Shown here: positions 12,418 through 53,100 of the stretch, in pieces
Layout: each line of letters starts with the position of its first letter
How positions within the stretch are numbered: the stretch's first letter is position 1
Source of the DNA: Perca fluviatilis
Lineage: Eukaryota; Chordata; Actinopteri; Perciformes; Percidae
Reading direction: 5' to 3'
DNA: 64,000 nucleotides
NCBI RefSeq assembly: GCF_010015445.1
Contig: NC_053115.1
Coordinates: 4,819,576 to 4,883,575 of the forward strand
Program-made: the position numbers and the translations under genes
The notes under the pieces: generated by a model
The model's input: only the letters and a program-made list of their open reading frames with translations
Told to the model about the DNA's origin: nothing
Databases searched by the model: none

Positions 12418-12730
12418 TTGGATGTAGCAATGTCCCAATACAATGCCCCCCCCCCCAGACTACAACATCCTCTCTGGCATGTACACAAGTTCAGTAACTA
12501 CGTTCATGTTGCATAATGCCTCTTGCTATTCCACAATTACCCGCTGGAATTTGCCCATGTGCACACGGAGAAGCTCACATGGAACGAGGCGTGTTTGGAA
12601 CAGCTTTGGTTTATGAGAACGCCACACGCATCAGGCTCACGCATAGCTACGCTGACTATTCAGATTGACACGCAGCTGTGAAATACCTTTGGGTGAGGGC
12701 GTAGGGAAAAGACACATGGAGAAGCGTGAT
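12418..12730. repeat. 313-bp direct repeat, copy B
   Basis: Second copy of the 10795-11107 segment. It begins 27 bp after the TTAA-ended MITE. The near identity implies recent duplication or conversion. Confidence 0.92.
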
Positions 12731-12999
12731 GCCAGGCTCAAAGCTTAAAGCTCGTGGATAGTATTATTTTAGCCTGCTTGAATGTCACACCGCCTTACTC
12801 ATCTCTCAGAGTTAAGTTAGAAAGCAGGGAAGCAAAAGGCTTAGCTGTAAATTAATTAGGTCTAATCAAACACTCGCCGGGATGTTTCCCTCTCAGTGTG
12901 GTCGGACAGGAACGGAAACCAGCTCTCTCTCTCTCTCTCAGCTCAAAGTCTTCATTTCTCTAATTAGGTGCTCTGACCTGTGATGGCACTGGGTATGTA

Positions 13000-13515
13000 A
13001 TGAAACCACACCCAGGACACACGGGGGTCCGATCTCCCTGGAGTTCATTGACTCAGTGGTCAACGATGATGAAGGAGAAGATGGAGGCTCTGAGCAGAGA
13101 GATGGCAGCTCTTTCAGACTCAGTCCGAGCCACAGAGGACGAGCTGAGAGCTGAAGACGTCTCATTCCTGATCAACTACAGGGCTGCAGTGGAAAGAGTC
13201 CAGCAGCGCCCCCTGCTGGATGATCCACAGCCGCTCTCAGGAGCTCTGATAGACGAGGCCAAACACCTGGGCCAACTGAGCTTCAACATCTGGAACAAGA
13301 TGAAGGACATGGTCTCCTACAGTCCTGCGATTCTGGAGCCAAACACAGTTTCTAAAAAGGAAAATGTTTCACCTGCTCAGTTTGTAAAAAAAATAAAAAA
13401 AAGTTACAGTAAGCGTAGCAAATTGGTTATGCACATGAGAATCCACACCGGGCAAAAACTGCACGTTTCTCGGCCGTGGCATGGTAGCATTGCATTCCCC
13501 CATCAATCATTATAA
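13000..13515 (+). pseudogene. chimeric relic: TRIM coiled-coil segment joined to a broken C2H2 zinc finger
   Basis: Open frame of 171 codons in a phactr3 intron. Residues about 25-110 ([69 protein letters not shown]) are the coiled-coil and pre-SPRY region of the expanded fish TRIM/zinc-binding A33-like family. The RING, B-box and SPRY domains are absent. Directly after it comes a C2H2 finger in pieces: the cysteines (FTCSVCKK) read in the next frame, the histidine half ([15 protein letters not shown]) in this frame, separated by poly-A runs that look like slippage. No promoter or splice structure is seen. I read this as a dead fusion of two multigene families, either a retrocopy or recombination debris. 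Expression is possible but unlikely. Confidence 0.75.
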
Positions 13516-14141
13516 TAATGTGTTTATTTGCCCCTATGACTAAGACCAGACAATGACTAGAAGGCACCTAGGTCATCCAACACACAAAATATGAATAACA
13601 AAAGCTGCTTCAACTCCCTGTGACCCGAAAAAGTCGATTCACATTCACGAGAGCTGCTGTTGTCCTGTCCAGTACCCTTGACATGTGTCAGTAGGGCAGG
13701 CATTTTGTTTTAGCAAAAAGTCACGATATGTCCAAACAACAGCAACCCTCCTCCTCCCACCCCGAGCGCTGCACAAGCCTACCAGGACACCCTGCCACTG
13801 TGTTATTCACTCAAAAACAAACCTGATTTGACCGTTAATCCTATTAAAGTCCCCATAAGAAGAACAGCCTTTGGCCTTTATACAAAACACGACAAATACG
13901 ATTATGTTCTCTGTTGCATTCCTCCCCTGCCTCGCAGAAAATCCTGTTCCAGACTCCAAAATTCTGACCACTTGACCCAGAGAAGCTACAGCCACGGAAA
14001 GGAGAGGAACAATTAAAGCACAACCTTTGTCGCAACTATTTTAACCGATTCCTGATAACGTTTACTGCAATTTAGCACTTATTACTCGGGGCTGTTGTTC
14101 ACGTGCGACTGCATTTTAGACAACGTGCATCAAAATGTTAG

Positions 14142-14144
<3 letters not shown>

Positions 14145-14198
<54 letters not shown>
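14145..14198. repeat. (GA)n microsatellite
   Basis: About 26 perfect GA units. Confidence 0.97.
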
Positions 14199-14202
<4 letters not shown>

Positions 14203-14766
14203 ACATGCATGGAGAGTTTAAATTTGACATGATGAACTGTGAAAGACAGAGCCTAATATAATGCATACAATGCATTGATAGGAAAGTAAATAGAAAAGAC
14301 CAACTTTGTTCCCTTTTTCTTATCCTCGCATGACTAACCATCACCGTGACCGCTTACTGCAATCTTCTGTACGCTACTGTGATTAGGTGTGCTAATATTG
14401 ATCCTGAATCAATATAATGGAATACATTTCAACAGCACCACAGAACACAAGCTGAATTAACACCCCTGTGGTGTTTTCTTGTAAACAACCAAAGGTTCAT
14501 GTTCACTGTTTCTCACTATAACACATTGTGTGTATCCTTGATGCGGTTAATGCATTTCCTTCCTCATAAAATGTTTTGCAAAAGCCAATATTCTTAAAAT
14601 ACACTGTTTACATCCATAACATACTGTATCTTGGCATGTTACCCCTGGTAACATGGGATATGACATCATTATGTATCGCGTCACCCACATGCACCCACAC
14701 ATACAAACGTAGCTAGATAAACTGCTCCATGACGCAGCTACAAGTCAAAAACTCCACACATTAGCT

Positions 14767-15304
14767 TTAAAAAGTCCAATGTGTTCTTCCATCTAGCGTT
14801 GAGGTCATATATCGCCATCAAATATCTCGCGCCACGAAGTTCAAAGTAGGTATTAAAGCTACGGTAGCCTTCACGCTTCAAAAAGCCGGTCTCTTGCTCT
14901 TTTCAATCTCCTTTTTCTTTTTCTGGGTGAAGAAGAAGACTCCTGTTCCTGAAATTTGGATTTTGAATACATGTGGTCCTCCATGTTTCCTTCTTCAAAC
15001 TAGCCGGGGGTCGGGAAGCTACGATACCCATTAGCAGCATTAGCAGCAGCTGGGAGTTTATCATGTGAGAGCGAAAGGCGGAGCAGCTCGTCCTGTATGT
15101 CCCTTACCGGCTAACGTATTTCAAGATGGCGCATGAATATGGAGCGTCTATCCCCAGTTCATGCAAACGCAAATATAAAATTTCAAACCAATAGGAATAC
15201 TTGGAACTGATGGTGGCGGTAAATATTCATGAAAAAGGACAAGTTGGTGAACGGGCAACACAGATTTTAACACTAACTAAACACGTTACACACTGGACCT
15301 TTAA
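14767..15304. mobile_element. MITE with TTAA ends (GGTCCAATGTG family), copy 1
   Basis: Starts TTAAAAAGTCCAATGTG, ends CACACTGGACCTTTAA. The body matches 35759-36292, including a CATTAGCAG repeat present here about twice. Confidence 0.8.
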
Positions 15305-15922
15305 CATGACGGATGGATTTCACTGGATTCAGCTAGGTGTAGCTAACAGCTCTAGTGCAGTCAGCAGCATGAGCACGCTTCCTAGAATGTTACTACTGAA
15401 CTACAACTAGGAGGCAGACTTTGTATTTCTTTGCCTGATGAACACAGGCATTACAACGTGAGTCATCCAGGTAAAAAACATGAGGCTTATGTAGGCGGTT
15501 AGCCTAGTTTAGCGTGGGACGGCTGCTGTAGGGGAACTGAACTGTAATTGTAACTGGAGGGAGGCCGTGAATAACAAATTAGTCATCCTTTTAGGGGAGT
15601 TTTATTAGAAGAAGAAATGGCTTGAAGACCTGACTCTAAAAATCTTTACTCGTGTACAGACCCACCAAATTCCTCCCGTCCTCATAGTGAGCCAGTTTTT
15701 CAAAACCAAAAACAGAAATCGGCACTTTAACCGCAAATTGTGAACAGAAGTGCTAGGCGGATGGTTGTCGGTCAAAAAATAGTTAAACCTGATATCTCCT
15801 CATATCTGTCTTTGCCGCTAAACTGACTAAAAGATCAGGAAACTGAGTTCATCTCCACACATCAAAATCCATTTCAAGATAATATTCCAATACTTCCAGA
15901 GTTTCCCCCAGCGTAATGCAAG

Positions 15923-16433
15923 TAGAGTCCGACCGATAAAGGATTTTGAAGGCTGATATCGATACAAATATTTGGTGATTTAAAAATCCAATATTCCGAT
16001 ATATCGGCCGATAGGAGTCCTCACTAAAATATTATGATAATGCAGTTTAAAAATAAACTTGTTTGTTTTATTGTCACAACAGACCAGAACGGAACATTAA
16101 AATATATTAAAGTTCTGATAAATAAAATTTATAAAAATACAAACTTAATATATGAAACTTAAAGGGTTAAACAGGAGTGTTGCCAACAGGGACGTTGTAG
16201 ACGCCCTCTGGTGGACAGACTATGCAACACCGGTGCCCAGATAGCTCAGTGGGTAGAGCTGGCGCCCATATACAGAGGTTTACTCCTCGACGCAGTGGTC
16301 CCGGGTTCGACTCCGACATGCGGCCCTTTGCGGCATGTTTTTAAATATTCATTTTTCGACCATTATAAATGCTGATTCCGATGCCTAATATCGGCCGATA
16401 TTATCGGCCCGCTGATACATCGGTCGAGCTCTA
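15923..16433. mobile_element. TIR element with TAGAG...CTCTA ends and 8-bp TSD
   Basis: Ends TAGAGTCCGACCGAT and ATCGGTCGAGCTCTA. Flanks AATGCAAG and ATTGCAAG agree at 7 of 8 bases. A SINE lies inside at 16233. Confidence 0.75.
16233..16341 (+). mobile_element. tRNA-headed SINE fragment nested in the TIR element
   Basis: Contains AGATAGCTCAGTGGGTAGAG and GGGTTCGACTCCGAC. It breaks the ATCGGCCGATA-rich host, which resumes after TTTTTAAATATTC. Confidence 0.75.
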
Positions 16434-16474
16434 ATTGCAAGCCTGGCCTAAGTTGCCCCCCACCAGGCCTAAGT

Positions 16475-16640
16475 TCATTTTAGGCCTTTATTTTGACAGG
16501 ACAGCTGAAGACATGAAAGGGGAGAGAGAGGGGGAACAAATGCAGCAAAGGGCCGCAGGTCGGAGTCAAACCCGCAGCCGCTGCGTCGAGGAGTAAACCT
16601 CTATATGTGGGCGCGCGCTCTACCAGATGAGTTTCCTGGG
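16475..16640 (-). mobile_element. tRNA-headed SINE, minus orientation
   Basis: Same subfamily as the 3403-4329 SINE; read leftward it has the tRNA-like head, GGGTTTGACTCCGACC, then the CCCCCTCTCTCTCCCC body. Confidence 0.78.
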
Positions 16641-17123
16641 CACTCTTTTTAAAGTATTTTTAAGACGTTTTTAAAACTACAGTCACAGTGGGGCAGCTCC
16701 GTTGGGTACTTAGACATAGTCATATTTTCAAATCTCCATTTAGCTTTTAGCACTGACTTAATATAGGGCCCTATGGAATCTTTGTTTAGATTGTTGATTG
16801 CGTTATTACAGAAACTATTGGGCTCTACTTTAATGCTGCCATCATGATGACTGGCCCCAGCCGGGTCATCGTCAGAAAAAAAAAAAAGACACTTGCCGGT
16901 GGTCTTAACAACTTCTCTGGGGGAAACCCTGACTTCTTTCAACTTTCCGGCGAGCATCTACAGTCAAAAGGCTTTTGCGATATGTGGGCATTTGTTAGGG
17001 CACGGTGGAAGGGAAACGCCAGTTTAGACAACAATGGTGTTGAGTGATGAAACAGACATGCATGGGGAAGAGGAGGGGAGGGGAGCTGATGGCAGGTTGA
17101 TCTGGGTCCACAGTTCGACTCAC

Positions 17124-46610
<29,487 letters not shown>

Positions 46611-48250
46611 GGTGAATAGAAAAGCAAAAACGCAAGAAAGGCGTGATCGCCGTTAACCAAGGTCACCGGCATCAAGTGGCGGAGCCGACTTTAGCGCGGG
46701 TGGACCGCTGTAGCTGCAGCTCCTGGTCCCCAATAAGCAGCAGTGCTGGGGAAATCCATTACGCGCGTAGCATCATGCCTCCTTCAAGTCCTGCTCGTAA
46801 ACCCCAATTATTAACGATCTCGACTCGATTTGGAGTTTATTTGACGTTTCAAAAAGTCAAATTAACCCCGGCGTTGCAGAGGAGCTGCAGAGTCAACGTC
46901 TGTGTAACACAAACCCACTTTTTAAAAGTTGTTGTTAACTAATCCCACCTGACCTTATTAGACCAATTACAGTCACGATGCTGCTGACATCTAGACTAAA
47001 TATAGCCTACAATCTGAAGTAGGCTATACTGCACTGTATTTGTCAGCCTGAATTAAAAACTAACATTTAAATTAAAAGTGCTCTGTCCAAAGAAAGCCAT
47101 ATGCAAACATGTTGGGCTAAAGAAGGAATCTGTTGTTCGATGAACTGTAGGCTACAGCTGGGTGTAGACTAAACCAGGCAAGGGGCAATTTCGCGCTTTG
47201 ATGGCTCACATCTGAGGCCAACTTTTAAAGGCGATATGTCCTGCAGACTATGAAGGCAGCGTTGGATTCATGTCCACTTGGGATTAAGGAAATGGGGACT
47301 TTCTAAATGACAATTTCCCACTGGACTGAATCGTCTATATTTATTGAAGAAAGCACGTAGGCCCACAGTCAGGAATGATGAAACTTGTATTCAGTTGTAA
47401 ATGGGCAACAAGGATATAGGGGCTAAAACAAACCTTTGATCTCAGTGAAGGTAGGCCTATAAATTAACACATGTATGAAAGTGGGATTTGGCAGATGGGG
47501 GAACCCATCCAGTGTAGGGGGGAAATATGACATGGCATTTAAAAGGCTATTTTTTTTAAAACTGAGTCTGGTGCAGCTCCCTCCACATAAAACACACCAG
47601 GGCTGCATTAGCCTACATAACTTCCAGCAAACTTCACTAAGAACAATCAGGGCAAAACAGCATCACCAATCTGATTTAACTAAATATTCTCTGGTCTAGC
47701 TCAGCTAAAAAAACACAGAAACACTGAATCGGTCAGCACGTTAGCATGTCATTCACAGAGCCTGTTTTTAACCGGTACGACAACATTATCTTCACTTCAC
47801 CTGTTCAACTGACTTTAACAGTTTAGATAAGAAACACTCGACTGTCCTGCTGTTATTACAGACATGTGAACTAACCACAGCTGTAGGCCTACCTCTGCAG
47901 AATGAATAGGGGAAACAAACACTGGGATGGTGATTGAATATACAGTATATTGACTATAATTAAAATTGAGGTTGGAATGTCTGAAGGGGTACGGGACTGT
48001 AAACAATTTGGGAAACACTACCAGTGTAGAATAAATGCTTAAGCAATTTAACTGCTTAAGGACAAAATAAACAGAAAACTGAAGTTGTTAAAAAATTTGA
48101 CAAGATGCCACTTTTCTTTTGATTTTATGTATTTTGTCTGCGTGGTGGAAATGAGTGTAAACATTTGTGTGTATCTGTGAAAGTCTCTGGTTGCAAGAAA
48201 TATGTAGCAGAGAGAAAAGGACATAATGGTAGAAATGAAAAGATTAGTGT
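46611..48250. other. upstream region of phactr3
   Basis: The first 200 bp upstream of the ATG are moderately GC-rich and lack a TATA box. The rest shows nothing I can name. Confidence 0.4.
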
Positions 48251-48325
48251 GGCCGGTTGGCTCAGTCCTAGACGCAGAGGTCAAGGGTTCGAATCCGACC
48301 TGTGATGATTTCCTGCATGTCTTCG
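48251..48325 (+). mobile_element. truncated tRNA-derived SINE
   Basis: Keeps GGCCGGTTGGCTCAG and GGTTCGAATCCGACC, but the middle of the head is deleted and the tail stops where a fold-back element begins at about 48326. Confidence 0.75.
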
Positions 48326-48622
48326 AACTACGGTGGCCCTGAAGTGCAAAATCACAACAGCAAATAGAAAAATGCAACAGCAAATCATAAGACAAAACGG
48401 CAAATAGGAAAACATTTCAACAAATCATAAAACACAACGGCATTAACTTCTCCCGGAAAAGGTAGGGCCTATCTAGCAGAGGACGGACCCTCCTGATTGG
48501 ACAGATGGACTGTCTGTCTTTTAACAGGAAGGAGAGGTGAAAAAAAGGTGTTTTCCTAATTGCCGTTGTGTTTTATGATTTGTTGAAGTGTTTTCATATT
48601 TGCTGTCGGGATTTGCACGACA
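48326..48622. repeat. fold-back element replacing the SINE tail
   Basis: Arms at 48397-48443 and 48559-48607 are inverted complements (AAATCATAAAACACAACGGC and its inverse), with a loop of about 115 bp. The outer borders are approximate. Confidence 0.65.
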
Positions 48623-48630
48623 GCAAACCG

Positions 48631-48674
48631 TATAGTTAAAGCGTATAGTTAAAGCGTATAGTTAAAGCGTAACT
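48631..48674. repeat. 14-bp tandem repeat, three copies
   Basis: GTATAGTTAAAGC is repeated head to tail three times with a spacer of one base, next to the fold-back end. Confidence 0.75.
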
Positions 48675-49089
48675 CTCACCAAAATGCATCCTAGGGTATT
48701 TTTGTGAATGTGAGTCAAACTTTAGTTTAAAAGCATATTTAGGACCGAATCGCCACTTTTAAGATTGACCATATTCTCGTTTTTGGGTCAAATGGCCTTT
48801 TGAATGGGAGAGCTAGGGCACTTTTATGCTAGTCTCAAAATAGCTATTTTCGAAATACTAAGAAGGCTCGACACAACATGAAACTATGCTCCAAGTATCA
48901 CCAGGGGCTCTACACGTGAACGAAAGCGTTGACAACATTCTTTGTGTACACAGATTTACTAAAAAGAAAGTTTTTGAGCAACTCACCGCACCGAAGTGGA
49001 CAAGGCGGAAGATGTTTAGCTAGCTTCCAGAGCAGGACTGATGAGGAAAACCTGACACAGGAGTTAGCTTAATCCAGATTGTAGTCCAG

Positions 49090-49975
49090 TATTTTTTTTT
49101 ATTTAACCTTTATTTAACCAGGTTAGTCTCATTGAGATATAAAATCTCTTTTTCAAGAGAGACCTAGCCAAGATAGCAGAACAAGTTTGTAACAATTTAC
49201 AATCACAAAAGAGGCAAAGACATCTCAAGTGCATTTCAATTAAATAAAAGTACCATTAGTTCAAACATTTGCAGGTGTGGATGGACTCATGTTCTATGGT
49301 TTTAACATAACCTTTAAAATTGCTTAAGGAAATTAGACACTGCAGTTTGAGTGTTTTCTGTGGGTCATTCCAAGGTGCAGCAAACATGAAAGCCTTTTAA
49401 ACAACTCTGCCCGGGCTTGAGGTACATTCGATGAAATAGTGTTCTAGGACCGTAAACCATAAGTACTCTGTGTAAAAGAAAGAAATTCAGATATGTAACA
49501 TGGGAGCCTGCCTAAAATGATTTTGTATATGAACATATAAAGGTGAGTAAGCTGGCGATTTGACAGAGAGGGCAAATTTACAGTGGAGTAAAGTATACAG
49601 TGATGAGTGAGGGGTCTGCAATTTGAAATGAACCTTAAAGCTCCATGATACACAGCATCCAACATCTGAAGACACTTTGATGGGGCATTCATGTACAACA
49701 GATCACCATAATCAATAATAGAGAGAAATGTGGCATCAACTAGCCTTTTTCTGGCAGAAAAAGTAAAACAAGATTTGTTCCTAAAGAAAAAAACCTTTTT
49801 ACTAGGTTCTATATGAAGCTTAAAAGAAAGGTGATCATCAATTAAAAATCCTAAATATTTATAAGATGAAACTACCTCAATCGGTTTACCCTGATCAGTA
49901 ACAATATTCAGGTCTAACTCTTTTTTTCCTTGAGTTTGAAAAGAGCATTACTTTGGTCTTCTCCAGTAATGCAAT
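49090..49975 (-). mobile_element. LINE reverse transcriptase fragment (L2/CR1-like)
   Basis: The minus strand encodes PIEVVSSYKYLGFLIDDHLS, then LDAVYHGALRFISN and YKIILGRLP, the post-catalytic end of a LINE reverse transcriptase. A frameshift lies in a poly-A run near 49925. The 3' UTR with CCAGGTTAGTCTCATTGAGA and T-rich end is typical of fish LINEs. Confidence 0.82.
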
Positions 49976-50177
49976 TACTTTTTCAGTAATGCAACACCAT
50001 AGACAGTATATAAGTGCAACACCAATGGTGTAAGCTGCTGTCAAGAAGAAAATCATCCATCCATGAAGAGAATGTCTTTCAAACAACGGAATGGTGCCAG
50101 AAGGTGGCAGCAATACAACATCGCAGATGCTGGCTGCCGTAAAATCGCAAAGACGAAGAAGAAAGAGGACAACAAAC

Positions 50178-53100
50178 ATGGCGGAAAGAGAAGTGGGTGA
50201 AACCGGTGACACCCGTATCGCTTGCGACTCAACGTATAATAGTGATGGTCCAGGGGATGCTGTGACCCCGACATCACCTGAAGATGAAAGCTCGGAAAGT
50301 CCTGCATCTCAGCAGGCCCAGGACCTCAAAAGCGTCCTGGTCACCAGCGTTTTAAACCTAGAAAAGCTCGACGTAGACCTGTACAGGTAGGCTAAAGCTA
50401 GCCGGGCCGGCTGAGGTTGGTCAGTGTCACACTGTAACTTGGCATAGGCCTATATGGCGTTGCACTTTTTTTATTTTTAACAGAGGGTTATGTGCAACAA
50501 CTATTTAGCTATGTTCGGTTCATTTACTGCGTAATAGAATTGAATGAGTCATTGAAATAAATGAATGTCAGTGCAATGATGTCATACACATCATTTGACG
50601 AAACCATATAGCTACTGTATAACATTATAGAATGAAACGTCTTGTTGAATATGTAATAGGGCTGCTCCCTCTTAGTCGACTAATCGGTCGTTTTGGTCTT
50701 AGTCAACTTTCTTTAGTCGATTAGTCATGTTGGATGCTTTTTTCATGCTGAATGACTTATTTCCAAGAAACGTACGAGCATATCTCTGGTAAACACAAGA
50801 ATTAAAGTGGTGCTTTGCGAAGAAACTCAGATTTACAGATCTGTCGATTAAATCAACTAATCGATTAGTTGATACAATTGAATGAGTGTTAGTCGACTAA
50901 GAATTTCTTCAATCGAGGACAGCCCTAATATGTAATGTCACCAAAAATGTCCTAATGGTTAAAAATGGTTTCTGTAGGCTGAAAATTACAATGGGGGACT
51001 TTTCTTTTGCGTTTCTCAAACTGTACAGTAAAATGACTTTTTTTATATAGCCATAGTTAGCGTGCCATTCTGAACACAACTAGGCCATCATTTAAACTTT
51101 CAGCAAACTTGATGTATAGGGTCAATAAATAGTCCAGGTGCTACAATGAGTCTTCGTACACTCCTATTTACACGTATGAGGGACGACAATATTAGAAACG
51201 CACATCAGTGCAGTCTAGTTAGTTGTGCAACAACTCCAGTTAAGGTTCAAATGTTCAAATTTTGAAAAAAACAAAACCTGTGATAAAAGTTTTATTTACT
51301 TCACAAAGTTAAGATCTACTGTATGGCTGCTGTACTGTATTTGATCGAAATACATTTGTGTATAGGGGTTCCCAATAAACTCCTAACACTCAATTACATT
51401 GATTACCCTGGCTGTTTGTGTGATACCTGCCTGACAAAGTTACACAAGCATCATCAAGTGAGACTGCATTATGTATATTCCAATTATTTCTCTATTTTCC
51501 CCCAGGGGAAGGCACCACTGGGTGCCCCGCAGTCAGCGTTTGTTTGGGGGTCAAATAATCGGTCAGGCCCTTGTCGCTGCTGCCAAATCTGTCAGCGATA
51601 ATCTCTATGCCCATTCTCTCCACTGCTACTTTGTACGAGCAGGTAAGATGTAGCATAATTTCAAAGGTACTGCCCAGCGATAGTTCAACCCATATATTAA
51701 AAAGGGGGGCTCTTATAGCGTTTCCAGCTTGGCTCTGCACGCCAGCGTGGCAGGGATTTGTATCTCCATTACAACAGGGCCGCCACTTGAAGATGTCTTC
51801 ATTGCCAACTTTTCTTAAAAAAGTACCGTGTTAAACTGGCTTAAGGTGGCTCACGCGCTGGATGCCAGGCAATTATCCTGGAAATGTACTTCCATGGATC
51901 CAGACTAAGGTTGGCGAGATGTCACCGCAGCCCACTTGGAGGCGGGTCGGGCATGTTTGGACCTACTCGAGGAGGTCTATCTCGGGCACGGGCGTAGCGC
52001 TGAACTAGTAATGGAAACGCAAGTCAGCAAATGGGAAAAAAAATTATAGTTAATGCAAATTATCTTTAATAGAGTGAATAAAACTACAGAAGTCTAGAAC
52101 AATAGTTACAGTGAGCCATGTGCTGTACCTCAGCTTGGCCTGCATCACAAATTATAAACGAAAAAAACTCATCTTCCAACTATAATCCTCTCGTAATCAA
52201 TGGAATGAAAAATGGTAAATTGGCCACAGTCAATCCCAGTTACTTTTTTTTCCCACAGCTGTCTTTTGGGTGTGTTACAGGAGATCCTAAGGTCCCAGTG
52301 CTGTACCAGGTGGAGCGCACCAGAGATGGTCGCAGTTTCACAGTACGCTCTGTGAAGGCCATCCAGCATGGACAGCCTATACTCATCTGCCAAGCGTCCT
52401 TCCACATGCTGCAGCCGAGTCCCCTGCAGCACCAGTTCACCATGCCGGTGGTCCCTAAGCCTGAAGACCTCCTCACTGTAGAGGAACTCATTCATCTTTA
52501 TCTCAGGTAAAGCTGCTAAGATTAGTCGATTAAGCGATAATTCAGTCGATGGAAAATTTATTACATTATTTTCTTTTTTCATCATAGTTACTTAGTCATA
52601 ACATTTTCAAGCACACATTCTAAACATTTGCTGTTTGTAGCTTCTCAGTTGTGATGATTTGCTGAATTTCTTTGTCACATGATATCTGATTGTAAACTTA
52701 ATATTTTTAGGTTTTGGACTGTTAATCAAATAAAACGAGCCATTTCACTTCCATTAAGTACTTTGGGTTCTCTGATCATGATCTGTATTTCTTTCTATTG
52801 TTTCCCAGTAAACCAGACATAGGAGAGAAATCAAAACAAGGCCTTAACAAACTGCTGGCTAATGAGGTCCCCATTGAGATAAAGCCAATCAACCCACCAC
52901 ACTTTTACAGACTGGGTGCAAGAGAGCCGAAGATGCTGTTCTGGGTGCGAGCACGAGGATATATTGGTAAAAATGCAATAAATGCACAAATTTCATTGCA
53001 TAGATTACAAATATTGAGTACCTTTTTTATACTACGCTGGGTAATCGTGCGGTATTTTCAGAAATGAATAGCATGATTCCTAAACATTGCATTCAATTTT

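Larger units (their letters stand above)
12731..14766. other. phactr3 intron around the TRIM relic
   Basis: Holds the chimeric relic (13000-13515) and the (GA)n tract. Nothing else could be supported. Confidence 0.45.
15895..16990. repeat. host repeat with two later insertions
   Basis: Pieces of one repeat (GTTTCCCCCAG at the left, CTGGGGGAAACCC at the right) match the contiguous sequence starting at 63545. It is interrupted by the 15923-16433 TIR element and a minus SINE at 16475-16640. Confidence 0.7.

Noticed and set aside
10795..12730. The 313-bp pair as LTRs of a retrotransposon
   Set aside because: No TG...CA ends, no primer binding site or polypurine tract, no target duplication, and the interior is an unrelated TTAA MITE.
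50053..50307. Minus-strand frames opposite acot8 exon 1
   Set aside because: Overlap the acot8 start exon and the LINE fragment; no coding evidence of their own.
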